Part shown: positions 54,588 to 63,397 of the stretch, in pieces
Position numbering within the stretch: the stretch's first letter is position 1
How the letters are laid out: every line of letters begins with the position of its first letter
NCBI RefSeq assembly: GCF_900104625.1
Contig: NZ_FNVZ01000002.1
Span: 1-64,000 of the forward strand
Direction of reading: 5' to 3'
Source of the DNA: Leptotrichia massiliensis
GTDB taxonomy: Bacteria; Fusobacteriota; Fusobacteriia; Fusobacteriales; Leptotrichiaceae
DNA length: 64,000 bases
Notes under the pieces: generated by a model
Databases searched by the model: none
What the model was told of the DNA's origin: nothing
Seen by the model: the letters and a program-made list of their open reading frames with translations, nothing else
Position numbers and translations under genes: made by a program

Positions 54588-55763
54588 AATCTTATAGATA
54601 AAAATACCAAAGTTTACTATATTAGCACCTTTTTACTATTTTTAGCTTCCACAATGCCACATTCCATTCTGACTGTACTTTTTCTGAAAAAAGGCTTGTT
54701 AATGTCGCAGATTGTGCTAATGCAGTCTTTTTTTAACCTTTCAATGATTATTTTTGAGATTCCAAGCGGAGTAATGTCGGATTTATATTCAAGGAAAAAA
54801 GTTTATATTTTATCATTAGTTACCTTGGTTATAACGTTTTTTCTGATTATTTTTTCCAAAAGCCTATTTTGGTTATCGGTGGCATATGTAATATATGGGG
54901 GAGCAAATGCACTGGAAACTGGAACAATTGATGTAGTTTTAATAAATAGTTTGAAAAATAATGAAACTGGATTGCAAAAATTCTTAAAATATCAAAAGCA
55001 AATTTCGACTTTTTCTTCTATTTTAGGTTCAGGAATAGGATTTTTACTTTATTTTAAGATAGGTGTAAATATTTATTTTATTTCTATTACTTTGATACTT
55101 CTCAATATATTTCTAACAACTTTATTTTTTTCCGATGAGAATAAAAAAGCAAATGAAAATATAAACTTTCAAATTTTTAAAAGGCATATAGCCGAGTGCA
55201 TTTCTGAATTGAAAGAAAAAAGAGTAATGAAATATTATTTTATATTCTTTGGAATTATACAAATTTTTATCCAAAGCCATTTTCAGTTATGGCAAAAACT
55301 TTTTTTAGATAAAGGAATTGGAGAAAAGAATTTTTTTGTTATGTATGTACTGTTTCAAATAATTGTGATTATCGCATATAATACGAATATTTTAATGATA
55401 ACTGCAAAAAAGTTATATTTACTCCTAATTTTAATATTTTTATTGACAATAAATATAATAATTTTAAAAAATAACCTTATATTTACAGGAATATATTTAA
55501 TATTGTGTACAATTTTTTTTATAATTAACTATTATTTTGAATTTCACTTTAATAAAATCCTGTCAAAAGAAAAAATAAGTGCAATAACTTCTATGAAGTC
55601 TTTTTTTTCAAGGATTTTCTCATTCGGAACATTATTTATTTCCAGTTTATTATTAAGAAAAATTAGTGTTGTTAATTTATTTGCGATAAATGTTACAGTT
55701 GTTATTTTTGTGGTTATGTATTTAATTTTTAGAATTAACAGATCTATTCGAATCAAGACGTAA
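54588..55763 (+). CDS. MFS transporter
   Basis: A roughly 391-residue major-facilitator protein with about 12 membrane helices. The cytoplasmic loop between helices 2 and 3 carries the MFS signature (GVMSDLYSRKKVYIL, from G-x-x-D-R-x-G-R-K/R). The substrate is unknown; multidrug export is one option. ATG 54588 is chosen because AAAGGTGG lies eight bases upstream; an earlier ATG at 54552 has no ribosome site. The C-terminal half is very Ile/Phe/Asn-rich, in line with the local base composition. Confidence 0.85.
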   Translation, partial: NLIDKNTKVYYISTFLLFLASTMPHSILTVLFLKKGLLMSQIVLMQSFFNLSMIIFEIPSGVMSDLYSRKKVYILSLVTLVITFFLIIFSKSLFWLSVAYVIYGGANALETGTIDVVLINSLKNNETGLQKFLKYQKQISTFSSILGSGIGFLLYFKIGVNIYFISITLILLNIFLTTLFFSDENKKANENINFQIFKRHIAECISELKEKRVMKYYFIFFGIIQIFIQSHFQLWQKLFLDKGIGEKNFFVMYVLFQIIVIIAYNTNILMITAKKLYLLLILIFLLTINIIILKNNLIFTGIYLILCTIFFIINYYFEFHFNKILSKEKISAITSMKSFFSRIFSFGTLFISSLLLRKISVVNLFAINVTVVIFVVMYLIFRINRSIRIKT

Positions 55764-55776
55764 AATAATACTGGTT

Positions 55777-56077
55777 ATGAAAATAATAAATAATGTTGAA
55801 AGAATAAAAAACTTAAAGAAGAAAAGATGTTTAGGGTATTTTTATATAAAAAAAGACAATACTGATATTCAATTCAATGTTTCTGAAGAAGAAATAAAGA
55901 AAAAATTCGATAAAAACATTTGATAGACTAAATGAAGCTAAAAATCAAAATCCAGAAATTAAAGTAATATATGAATTTCCAAAGGAAGAGGCAAAAACCA
56001 AATTTACTGACTGGCTGGATAGAAATTCAGGATATCAAAATATAATAGATGAAATCAGAGTTAGACCAGAAAAATGA
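55777..56077 (+). pseudogene. frameshifted small gene
   Basis: ATG 55777 opens 48 codons (KIINNVERIKNLKKKRCLG, ending EEIKKKFDKN) to TGA at 55921. From about 55916 another frame continues with protein-like sequence (TFDRLNEAKNQNPEIKVIYE, then TKFTDWLDRNSGYQNIIDEI) to TGA at 56075-56077. A one-base indel in the A-rich tract at about 55908-55918 joins them into a roughly 100-residue protein. No clear ribosome site. The family is unknown. Confidence 0.55.
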
Positions 56078-56099
56078 AATTGAAAGGATATTTAAATTT

Positions 56100-56825
56100 A
56101 TGGAAAATAAAGAAAGAACTATCAGAATATACAGAAAAGTAGATGTAAATGAAACGATGGAAGAAAGGCATAAAAAAGTTATGGAAGGACTGTCGAAACT
56201 GGAAGCTCCTTTAGGATTGAAAGATAGTAAAATTCCAGAAACACCTGACTTTGGGACAGAATTAATATGTTTTTATGATGCTAAAAATGTTAAAACTAAA
56301 GGAGTTTCAATAGAAGGTTCATATGATTGGAGAGATGAAAGGATGTTATCGGCATGTTGGGATAAGTTACATTATGAATTTAAGACAACATACAAGTTGA
56401 TAGACTATAAAAAAATAATATATGAAGATCTTCCAAAGGTGATAAATGTTTTTGATCCTTATGTTGCTGATTTATATGTAGCTTATAATGGTGCTTATGA
56501 GGAAGGAAGAACTCCGGAAACAAGAACTTATGGAGAAAGTATAAATCCTGAATTTTTAAAACTGAAGGAGAAAAATTGTAACATAGGAATGCTGGGAGAT
56601 GTATTATTTACATTATCTCCAGTGATGTACTTCAATGAAGAGAGTTACAGTAAGCTAATAAAAATACCTAAGGAAGAGCTTTTGATAAAACTTAAGAATA
56701 AAGCGAAGGGAGTCCTGTTACTTGAAAAGGGTATATACATTATTTTTAATGACAAGGCAGATATTACTTATGAAGAATTTGTAGAAATGAATAATATATT
56801 TAAGCCATTAATGGGATTAATTTAA
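56100..56825 (+). CDS. hypothetical protein
   Basis: I do not recognise this roughly 241-residue soluble protein. It begins MENKERTIRIYRKVDVNETM and has no signal peptide or membrane helix. ATG 56100 is chosen because AAAGGATA precedes it; ATG 56049 overlaps the frameshifted gene and has no ribosome site. The C-terminus (GVLLLEKGIYIIFNDKADI, EFVEMNNIFKPLMGLI) is hydrophobic beta/helix. It may form a pair with the frameshifted gene just upstream. Confidence 0.7.
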   Translation: MENKERTIRIYRKVDVNETMEERHKKVMEGLSKLEAPLGLKDSKIPETPDFGTELICFYDAKNVKTKGVSIEGSYDWRDERMLSACWDKLHYEFKTTYKLIDYKKIIYEDLPKVINVFDPYVADLYVAYNGAYEEGRTPETRTYGESINPEFLKLKEKNCNIGMLGDVLFTLSPVMYFNEESYSKLIKIPKEELLIKLKNKAKGVLLLEKGIYIIFNDKADITYEEFVEMNNIFKPLMGLI

Positions 56826-56984
56826 AATATAATTACATATAATTTGAATTTTTAAAACAACTTTTTACCCCAATAAATTTCAAAAAATATTTATTTAATT
56901 TCTTAAATTAATTTTTTTAAAAAACAGCAAAAATAGTTTCAATTTTTCAAATTCTCCAGTTGTTCCAGTTCACTCTACTCTCTA

Positions 56985-57030
56985 TCTAAAAAGGGAGAAA
57001 ATAAACAAATTCTGAATATTTCTCCCTAAT
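56985..57030 (-). terminator. terminator of the ABC ATPase cluster
   Basis: AGGGAGAA (56992-56999) pairs with TTCTCCCT (57020-57027). On the minus strand five Ts follow. The loop is 20 bases. Confidence 0.65.
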
Positions 57031-57068
57031 TTACTTTTATTATTAATTTTTAAAAACAAATTTCTTGA

Positions 57069-58085
57069 TTAAAAATCACTTTTTAAAATTTCCCCTTTTC
57101 TCAAATCACTTCTCATTTTTTGAATAATATCATCCATTTCATCCAGTTTTTTCAAAATTTTCTTTTCTTCAGGGCTTGTTGTAATAATTTTACTGATTCC
57201 ACCATTTTTTATTATAATTCGTTTGTCTGCTATTAGTGCCAATGTTGGGTCGTGTGTTGCCATTAATACGATTTTGTCTGATGAAACAAGTAATTCCAAG
57301 GCTTTTTTCCTGTCAATTCCTGCATTTTCAATTTCGTCAATTAGGACAATTGGAGATGAGCTTAAAATGGCTGTGTCGGCAATCATTAAAGCACGGGATT
57401 GTCCACCACTTAGGGCTGTGATTGCAGTAGTTAAGTCAAATTGCTCTCCAGCTAGATTGTTTGCAGCGGTAATGATTTTTTCCACAGTTTCGTCAATATT
57501 TTCAATCATTCGGCTTTGAGCGTGCAGTTCTAGAAATTCCTTTACTGATAAATCCATAACAAAATTCATGTTTTGTGATAGTTGTGCGACTAATTTGTTG
57601 TTTGAGGAATAACGCCATTTTTTGTCTGGAAGTTCACCGTTTATAAGTATTTGACGCTGTGTTGGAGTGTCTTTCTGGGCAGTCCATTCGATGTCGGCAA
57701 GAAGTCTTGATTTTCCAGAGCCTGTAGGCCCTACAATGGAAATAATTTCTGATTTATGAATATCAAGCCGCTCAAATCCCTCTTTATTCCCAGATTTATC
57801 TTGCCCAGCGACAATTGTAAGCATATCAATCGAATTTTCCTCTTCCATTCCCAAAAAAAGTTTCATCTGCTCAATGTAGTCAACAAGACTTTCCTCAATT
57901 TTTTCCACATCCAGTGCAAAGTCCTCAATTTTATCTTCTGCAAAAGTTACGATAAACTCGTGAAATGTCTTATTCTGAAAAGTTTCCACAGGCAAGTGGT
58001 TTTCAGTAAAAAAGTTTTCTGCAAAGGGATATTTATTGCTAAGTTCACTAATAGTCAATTTATTTATTAAATCGTTATTTTTCAT
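57069..58085 (-). CDS. ABC-type ATPase with N-terminal DUF1858-like domain
   Basis: A 338-residue soluble ABC ATPase. Residues ~1-65 resemble DUF1858 (LTISELSNKYPFAENFF). The ATPase has Walker A GPTGSGKS (about 117-124), Q-loop AQLSQNM, signature LSGGQSRALMI, Walker B IVLIDEIENAG and H-loop ATHDPT. No permease gene is adjacent. It is the third gene after the binding-protein-like and GTPase genes, with short gaps. It may power a metallocofactor process or a remote transporter; neither is shown. Confidence 0.85.
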   Translation of the reverse strand: MKNNDLINKLTISELSNKYPFAENFFTENHLPVETFQNKTFHEFIVTFAEDKIEDFALDVEKIEESLVDYIEQMKLFLGMEEENSIDMLTIVAGQDKSGNKEGFERLDIHKSEIISIVGPTGSGKSRLLADIEWTAQKDTPTQRQILINGELPDKKWRYSSNNKLVAQLSQNMNFVMDLSVKEFLELHAQSRMIENIDETVEKIITAANNLAGEQFDLTTAITALSGGQSRALMIADTAILSSSPIVLIDEIENAGIDRKKALELLVSSDKIVLMATHDPTLALIADKRIIIKNGGISKIITTSPEEKKILKKLDEMDDIIQKMRSDLRKGEILKSDF

Positions 58086-58119
58086 ATTTTTTCCTTTTTT
58101 ATTATTTTTATCTATTTTT

Positions 58120-58812
58120 TTATTGCTGTAAATTCATTTTTCGGACATTACCCATCTGGTATTTTTCACCGATTCTCTTTTCTCCTAAGCAGTAAGAGCA
58201 AAGTGCTGATGGCATTGGAAATCTAAGTTCCATTCCCTGAACGCTGTCTATTTCCAGTTCTTTTTCATAAAGAAGTGTACTTAATTCGTATGCTCCCTGT
58301 CCAGTAAGCCCGTTAACGTGCATTGTTACAGCTTTTGGATTTACAGAGTTCACACGTGAGGCAAAAACTTCACGTTCAGCTTGTGAAACAATGTCCCCTT
58401 TTGTAATAATCACAATATCAGCGGCTTTTAATAATGGTCCAATCTTTTTAGGTGTATTAATTCCTGATAAATTATCGATTACACAGACTCCCTTGATGTC
58501 CTTGATATATGGCGAACATCTGTTGCAAAGTCCTGCTGATTCTGTAATTAATATTGAAAGTCCAAGACTGTTTCCCCATTGCACAACTTCCTCGATATTT
58601 GATACGAAGAAATGGTCTGGGCATAAAGCTCCTGAAATTCCTTTTTTTACTGGGATTCCTGCTTTTGCGTATAATTTGTCATCATCTGTGTAAAGGCAGT
58701 CGAATTTGACTACTCCAACTGACATTCCTTGTGATTTTAAGGCTTCTACTGTTTTTAGAATAACACTTGTTTTTCCTGATGATGGTGGGCCTGAAAATAT
58801 TATCAAATTCAT
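58120..58812 (-). CDS. HypB/UreG/CobW-like P-loop GTPase
   Basis: A 230-residue P-loop protein with Walker A GPPSSGKTS (8-16), an ESAGLCNRCSPY segment, and TKGD as the guanine-specificity motif, like GTPases that insert metals into enzymes (HypB, UreG, CobW). Extra cysteines could bind metal: CNRC (centre) and CSYC near the C-terminus. AAAAGGAG precedes the ATG. It lies between a binding-protein-like gene and an ABC ATPase. No hydrogenase or urease genes are in the window. Confidence 0.8.
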   Translation of the reverse strand: MNLIIFSGPPSSGKTSVILKTVEALKSQGMSVGVVKFDCLYTDDDKLYAKAGIPVKKGISGALCPDHFFVSNIEEVVQWGNSLGLSILITESAGLCNRCSPYIKDIKGVCVIDNLSGINTPKKIGPLLKAADIVIITKGDIVSQAEREVFASRVNSVNPKAVTMHVNGLTGQGAYELSTLLYEKELEIDSVQGMELRFPMPSALCSYCLGEKRIGEKYQMGNVRKMNLQQ

Positions 58813-58839
58813 AATTTTTCTCCTTTTTTTATTTAAAAA

Positions 58840-60066
58840 TTATTCTGTAAAACTTTTTTGTACATCATTATTAAATTCTTCTTCACATTCACGAATAATT
58901 TTCCCAATATCATGGCTATAGATGTAATCCCAGCCAATCCATTTGAAATTCTGATGTTCTTCTAAATGGTTATCCACATTTGGATTTGTTGATGGGAATT
59001 TTCCGTTTGCAGAAAAAATTGTTCCAATTTCATTTGACATAAATAAGTCCATAAATGGCTTGATTTTATCTGCCTTAGATTTTTTTGTAATCATAAATAT
59101 CGGACTTAGCAAAGCTCCATCTTTTGGCCATACAGCCTCCAAATCTCCTGATCCATCAATCATTTGTGAAAAAAAGTATGGAATAATGCTGACAGCAGGG
59201 GCTTCTGGTGTTCGAGTTCTGGCTTTTACCATTTGAGCAGGGTGCAAGCTCTTTTTGTATGAACGTGCCAATTTATGTATCCCGTCCATTCCAAAATCTT
59301 TGTAAAGATTTGCAAGAAGGGCATTAAACAAGTCTAAATCAGCCATTGGCAATGCAACTGAATCTTCAAATTCTTCATTTAATAAGCCTGCCCAAGTTTC
59401 CGGTGCTTTTCGATCTCCTAAAGAAGTCTTGTTTACTAAAAATATTGCTGGCACGACTCCCATTATTGCGTAACGCTTTTTAGGATCCCGCAAGTCAATA
59501 GTTTCGTTGCAAAAATCTTTATTCATATTTTCAAGGTGTGTTTCAAAAATACCATTTTCCATGTACTGTCCCATCAAATTCTTATCAAAAAATAGTTCAA
59601 ATCCAGCCGAAAGAAGCACATCCGAAACTTTATCAGGATTACCTGTCTTAACTTTTTCTACAACCCAGTCAAGCCCTAAATTTGCTGATTTTAAGGTATA
59701 TGAAATAGTATAATCGTTTTTCTCGTTCTGTTCGTTTACCCAGTCTTTTATACCTTCTAAAAGTGGTATTCTAATAGGGCAAGGCAGAACTCCTTCAATT
59801 ATTAAGTCACTATTTTCATCAGCTTTGCTCTCATCTAGCGAAACATCAATATCTGCATCTTTTTTTAAAAATGTTTCCAGTTTTTCAATAAACAGTTCCT
59901 GATTAAGTTTTTTTGACATAAGAGCCATTTTCAAAGTAATATTTTTCCCCATAACCTCAAGCATCTGCTTATTTTTTAACTGTTCAAATCCATTTGCAAT
60001 AAAAAAATCCAAAGCTTCAGGATATTTATTTATAATTTCATAAAGTGTATCGTCTAAACTAAACAT
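58840..60066 (-). CDS. DUF1858-like domain fused to a periplasmic-binding-protein-type domain, no signal peptide
   Basis: A 408-residue protein. Residues 1-65 resemble DUF1858 (DDTLYEIINKYPEALDFFIANGF). Residues ~90-400 resemble an iron/ABC-type solute-binding protein (PCPIRIPLLEGI, VSDVLLSAGFELFF, DRKAPETWAGLLNEE, SANGKFPSTNP). There is no signal peptide, so this binding-protein fold is probably cytoplasmic, which is unusual. AAGGAGAAA precedes the ATG. It is the first gene of the cluster, after an extended -10 promoter. Confidence 0.8.
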   Translation of the reverse strand: MFSLDDTLYEIINKYPEALDFFIANGFEQLKNKQMLEVMGKNITLKMALMSKKLNQELFIEKLETFLKKDADIDVSLDESKADENSDLIIEGVLPCPIRIPLLEGIKDWVNEQNEKNDYTISYTLKSANLGLDWVVEKVKTGNPDKVSDVLLSAGFELFFDKNLMGQYMENGIFETHLENMNKDFCNETIDLRDPKKRYAIMGVVPAIFLVNKTSLGDRKAPETWAGLLNEEFEDSVALPMADLDLFNALLANLYKDFGMDGIHKLARSYKKSLHPAQMVKARTRTPEAPAVSIIPYFFSQMIDGSGDLEAVWPKDGALLSPIFMITKKSKADKIKPFMDLFMSNEIGTIFSANGKFPSTNPNVDNHLEEHQNFKWIGWDYIYSHDIGKIIRECEEEFNNDVQKSFTE

Positions 60067-60182
60067 ATTAATTTTCTCCTTAAATTAAATAAAATTTAAA
60101 ATATTAAAAAGAGTCTTATGTGAAAATTAAAATATTTTCTGACTCTTTTTAATAAGTTTTGTAAAATTGTCCAGTATGAAAA

Positions 60183-60226
60183 ATTATAACATAAAATAAC
60201 AAAGAAAAAGTGTAATGTTTGTTACA
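60183..60226 (-). promoter_or_regulatory. promoter of the binding-protein/GTPase/ATPase cluster
   Basis: On the minus strand an extended -10 TGTTATAAT (TATAAT at 60183-60188) with a poor -35. Upstream, TGTAA-6-TTACA (60211-60226) is an inverted repeat that could bind a regulator. Confidence 0.5.
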
Positions 60227-60244
60227 TGAATTAAATAAATTTTA

Positions 60245-60285
60245 TAAAAAAAGACTATCTCAAATTTATAAGACAATCCTTTATT
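60245..60285 (-). terminator. terminator of adhE
   Basis: On the minus strand AAGGATTGTCT and AGATAGTCTT form an imperfect stem with G-U pairs and one bulge, followed by seven Ts. Confidence 0.65.
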
Positions 60286-60306
60286 TTTAAGTTATTATTG
60301 TTTTAA

Positions 60307-62934
60307 TTAGAATCCTAAAATTTTTGCTACTCTTTCTTTTTCATTTTCCCATTCTTTTCCGTAGTAAGCCTTCAAGTAAATTTCTCTTAATTCTTCCATT
60401 AGCGGATATCTTGGGTTAGCTGGAGTACATTGGTCATCGAAAGCATCTAGTGACATTTCATCTACAGCTTCCAAGAAGTCTTTTTCAGGCACTCCCCATT
60501 CTTTAATACTTGCTGGAATTCCTATTTTTCTATTTAATTCATTAATTCCTTTAATTAAATTTTCTACTTTTTCTTCTTTAGTATTTCCGCCAAATCCTAG
60601 ATAATCGTTCATTTCAGCGTATCTTTGCATTGCATCAGGATATCTATATTGAGGGAATAATCCCATCTTTGTTGGAGCCTCAGCTGCATTGAAACGGATA
60701 ACTTCTTCAAGAAGCATAGCATTTGCGATACCGTGTGGCACGTGGAATTTTCCTCCAAGTTTGTGTGCAAGTGAGTGGTTTATTCCTAAGAATGCATTTG
60801 CGAAAGCCATTCCTGCAAGACATGAAGCATTTGCCATTTTTTCTTTTGCTTTAATTGCTTTTGAACCTAATTCTACTGATTCTGGTAAGTATTTAAATAC
60901 AAGCCTAGCTGCTTCTTTTGAATAAGGTTTTGTGTATTCTGTTGCCATAACTGAAACATAAGCCTCAAGAGCATGTGTAAATACGTCAATTCCAGAAGCT
61001 ACTGTAAGCCCTTTTGGCATTGTAAGCATAAGTTCAGGGTCATTAATTGCCACGTGTGGTGTCAATGCATAATCTGCAAGAGGATATTTGATTCCAGTTT
61101 CATCATCTGTAATTACTGAGAATGGCGTTACTTCCGAACCAGTTCCAGCTGATGTTGCCACTGCAATAAATTTCGCTTTTTTACCCATTTCAGGAAATTC
61201 AATGATTCTCTTTCTAATATCCATAAATCTCATTGCCAAATCTCTAAATCGAAGTTCTGGATGTTCGTACAATACCCACATAATTTTAGCGGCATCCATT
61301 GCAGATCCTCCACCAAGAGCAATAACAACATCAGGATTGTATTCAAGCATTGCTTTTGCTCCAGCCTGAGCTGAACTTAATGTTGGATCCTCTTTTACTT
61401 CTGAGAATATTCTATAATCGATATGTATACTATCAAGTACTTTTGTAATATGTTCTGTATATCCTAATTCAGCCAATACTTTATCCGTTACGATAAATGC
61501 TTTTTTGTGACTTCCTTTCAATTCTTCTAAAGCTGTCGGAAGCGATCCGTATTTGAAATAAATTTTTTCAGGAACTTTGAACCATAACATATTTTCTCTT
61601 CTTTCTGCAATTGTTTTTACATTTAATAAATGTTTTACTCCTACGTTTTCTGACACAGAATTTCCTCCCCATGAACCACATCCAAGTGTTAATGATGGCT
61701 CTAATTTAAAGTTAAATACATCTCCGATTGCTCCAAGTGATGCTGGCATATTGATTAGTGTACGTCCTGTTTTCATCAATCTTCCAAATTTATCTATTTT
61801 TTCTTTTTCAGCTAAATTAATATATAACGAAGATGTATGTCCTAATCCTCCAAGTCTTACTAATTCATCAGCTTTTTTAAGTCCATCTTCAAAATCTTCT
61901 GCTTTATACATTGCAAGCACTGGAGATAATTTTTCGTGTGCAAAAGGTTCTTCTGTTGCAGTAGATTCTACTTCTCCAATTAAAACTTTTGAACTTTTTG
62001 GAATTTCAAATCCTGCCATACCTGCAATAACGTATGCACTTTTTCCAACTACATCAGCATTCAAGTTTCCATTTATAAACAATATTTCTCTTACTTTGTT
62101 TAATTCTTCTTCATTAAGAATATAAGCTCCTCTGTTTAAAAACTCGCTTCTAACTTTATCATAAATTTCTTTATCTATAATTACAGACTGCTCTGTCGCA
62201 CAAATTACCCCATTATCAAATGTTTTAGACATTAAAATATAGTTTGCAGTCATTTTTATATCTGCTGATTTATCAATTACAACTGGTGTATTTCCAGCTC
62301 CAACCCCAATCGCAGGAGTTCCTGATGAATAAGCAGATTTAACCATTCCTGGTCCACCTGTCGCAAGTATTAAATCAGCACTTGCCATAAGTTCTCTTGA
62401 TAATTCCACACTTGGTTCATCAATCCATCCAATTATATCCTTTGGTGCTCCATATTTTACTGCTGTTTCCAATGCAATTTTAGCTGTTTCAATTGTTGCT
62501 TGTTTCGCTCTTGGATGTGGTGAAAATATTATTGCATTTCTTGTTTTCAATGATATTAATGTTTTGAACATTGCTGTTGAAGTCGGGTTTGTTGTTGGTA
62601 CAATACCTGCGATAATTCCTATTGGAGTTGCAATTTTTTTAACTCCATAAGATCTGTCGTCTTCCAACACTCCACAAGTTTTTTCGTCTTTGTATTTATT
62701 GTAAATATATTCAGAAGCAAAGTGATTTTTTATAACTTTATCTTCCACAATTCCCATTCCAGTTTCTGCCACTGCCAAATTTGCCAGCGTAATTCTTTCA
62801 TCATTCATTTTTTGAGCCACTTTTCTAAAAATCTTGTCGACTCTTTCCTGATCAAATGTCGCAAATTCTTCCTGAGCTTTTCTAACTCTTTGAATAAGTG
62901 CCTTCAAACTTTCCAAATCTTTAACTACTGCCAT
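60307..62934 (-). CDS. adhE: bifunctional acetaldehyde-CoA/alcohol dehydrogenase
   Basis: Converts acetyl-CoA to acetaldehyde and then to ethanol, regenerating NAD in fermentation. The 875-residue protein has an N-terminal ALDH domain with the catalytic Cys in GVICATEQSV (about 245). The C-terminal iron-dependent ADH has GGGSAMDAAK, DVFTHALEAYVS and GKFHVPHGIANA, whose His residues bind iron. Length matches AdhE, which forms spirosomes. TAGGAGGAAA precedes the ATG. Its own promoter and terminator indicate a single-gene unit. Confidence 0.97.
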   Translation of the reverse strand: MAVVKDLESLKALIQRVRKAQEEFATFDQERVDKIFRKVAQKMNDERITLANLAVAETGMGIVEDKVIKNHFASEYIYNKYKDEKTCGVLEDDRSYGVKKIATPIGIIAGIVPTTNPTSTAMFKTLISLKTRNAIIFSPHPRAKQATIETAKIALETAVKYGAPKDIIGWIDEPSVELSRELMASADLILATGGPGMVKSAYSSGTPAIGVGAGNTPVVIDKSADIKMTANYILMSKTFDNGVICATEQSVIIDKEIYDKVRSEFLNRGAYILNEEELNKVREILFINGNLNADVVGKSAYVIAGMAGFEIPKSSKVLIGEVESTATEEPFAHEKLSPVLAMYKAEDFEDGLKKADELVRLGGLGHTSSLYINLAEKEKIDKFGRLMKTGRTLINMPASLGAIGDVFNFKLEPSLTLGCGSWGGNSVSENVGVKHLLNVKTIAERRENMLWFKVPEKIYFKYGSLPTALEELKGSHKKAFIVTDKVLAELGYTEHITKVLDSIHIDYRIFSEVKEDPTLSSAQAGAKAMLEYNPDVVIALGGGSAMDAAKIMWVLYEHPELRFRDLAMRFMDIRKRIIEFPEMGKKAKFIAVATSAGTGSEVTPFSVITDDETGIKYPLADYALTPHVAINDPELMLTMPKGLTVASGIDVFTHALEAYVSVMATEYTKPYSKEAARLVFKYLPESVELGSKAIKAKEKMANASCLAGMAFANAFLGINHSLAHKLGGKFHVPHGIANAMLLEEVIRFNAAEAPTKMGLFPQYRYPDAMQRYAEMNDYLGFGGNTKEEKVENLIKGINELNRKIGIPASIKEWGVPEKDFLEAVDEMSLDAFDDQCTPANPRYPLMEELREIYLKAYYGKEWENEKERVAKILGF

Positions 62935-63397
62935 TTTTCCTCCTATAAATAAAGCATATATTTTGTTACATTCCTTATAAATTATATAATACTCTATTTT
63001 ATCAAAAAACTCAAGTGTTTTTTTTCACTTTCTCATTATAATTTATATTTGTATAACAAAGTAAGGTAATTTTTGGTGAATAAAAACGATTAAATACATT
63101 TATGTATTTCTTTCGTCAAAACCTTTATAACAAATATATTTTATAAATTTTTTCTAAAGCGAGTGTTAGTGAGTTAGTTTTCATAGTAATCAAGGTTTAT
63201 CAAAATAAATTAAAAGTCCTACAAGAATCAAGTAATGATTTATAGGGGACTTGGTATGTTTAATTATACTTTCTTTTTTATATTTGTTAAGCAAAAAATA
63301 AAAAACGAAAAAGGAAGCAGAATCCCAAAAATTCTACTTCCACACACATTAATAACGTTGTTTTGTTTTTTGATTATGATTTTCATTATATCATAAA
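62935..63397 (-). promoter_or_regulatory. adhE upstream region: promoter and hairpins
   Basis: 463 bases without a gene. On the minus strand TTGAGT (63009-63014), 17 bases, TATTAT (62986-62991) is the adhE promoter. AAGTCC (63214-63219) with GGACTT (63247-63252) forms a long interrupted hairpin followed by T-rich sequence, a possible second terminator or leader element. No clear Rex palindrome is seen. Confidence 0.55.
63301..63341 (-). terminator. terminator of trkH
   Basis: GGAAG-C-AGAAT (63313-63323) pairs with ATTCT-A-CTTCC (63331-63341) with one mismatch. On the minus strand TTTTTCGTTTTT follows. Confidence 0.8.

Noticed and set aside
60211-60226. TGTAA-6-TTACA as another PerR box
   Set aside because: Arms are only 5 bases and the spacing does not fit the 7-1-7 pattern of the dps and ahpC sites.
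63040-63090. TTGTTATACAA-type sequence upstream of adhE as a Rex operator
   Set aside because: The palindrome is too short and lacks the TTGTTAA-N4-TTAACAA form. It is also upstream of the -35, so control by Rex is not supported.
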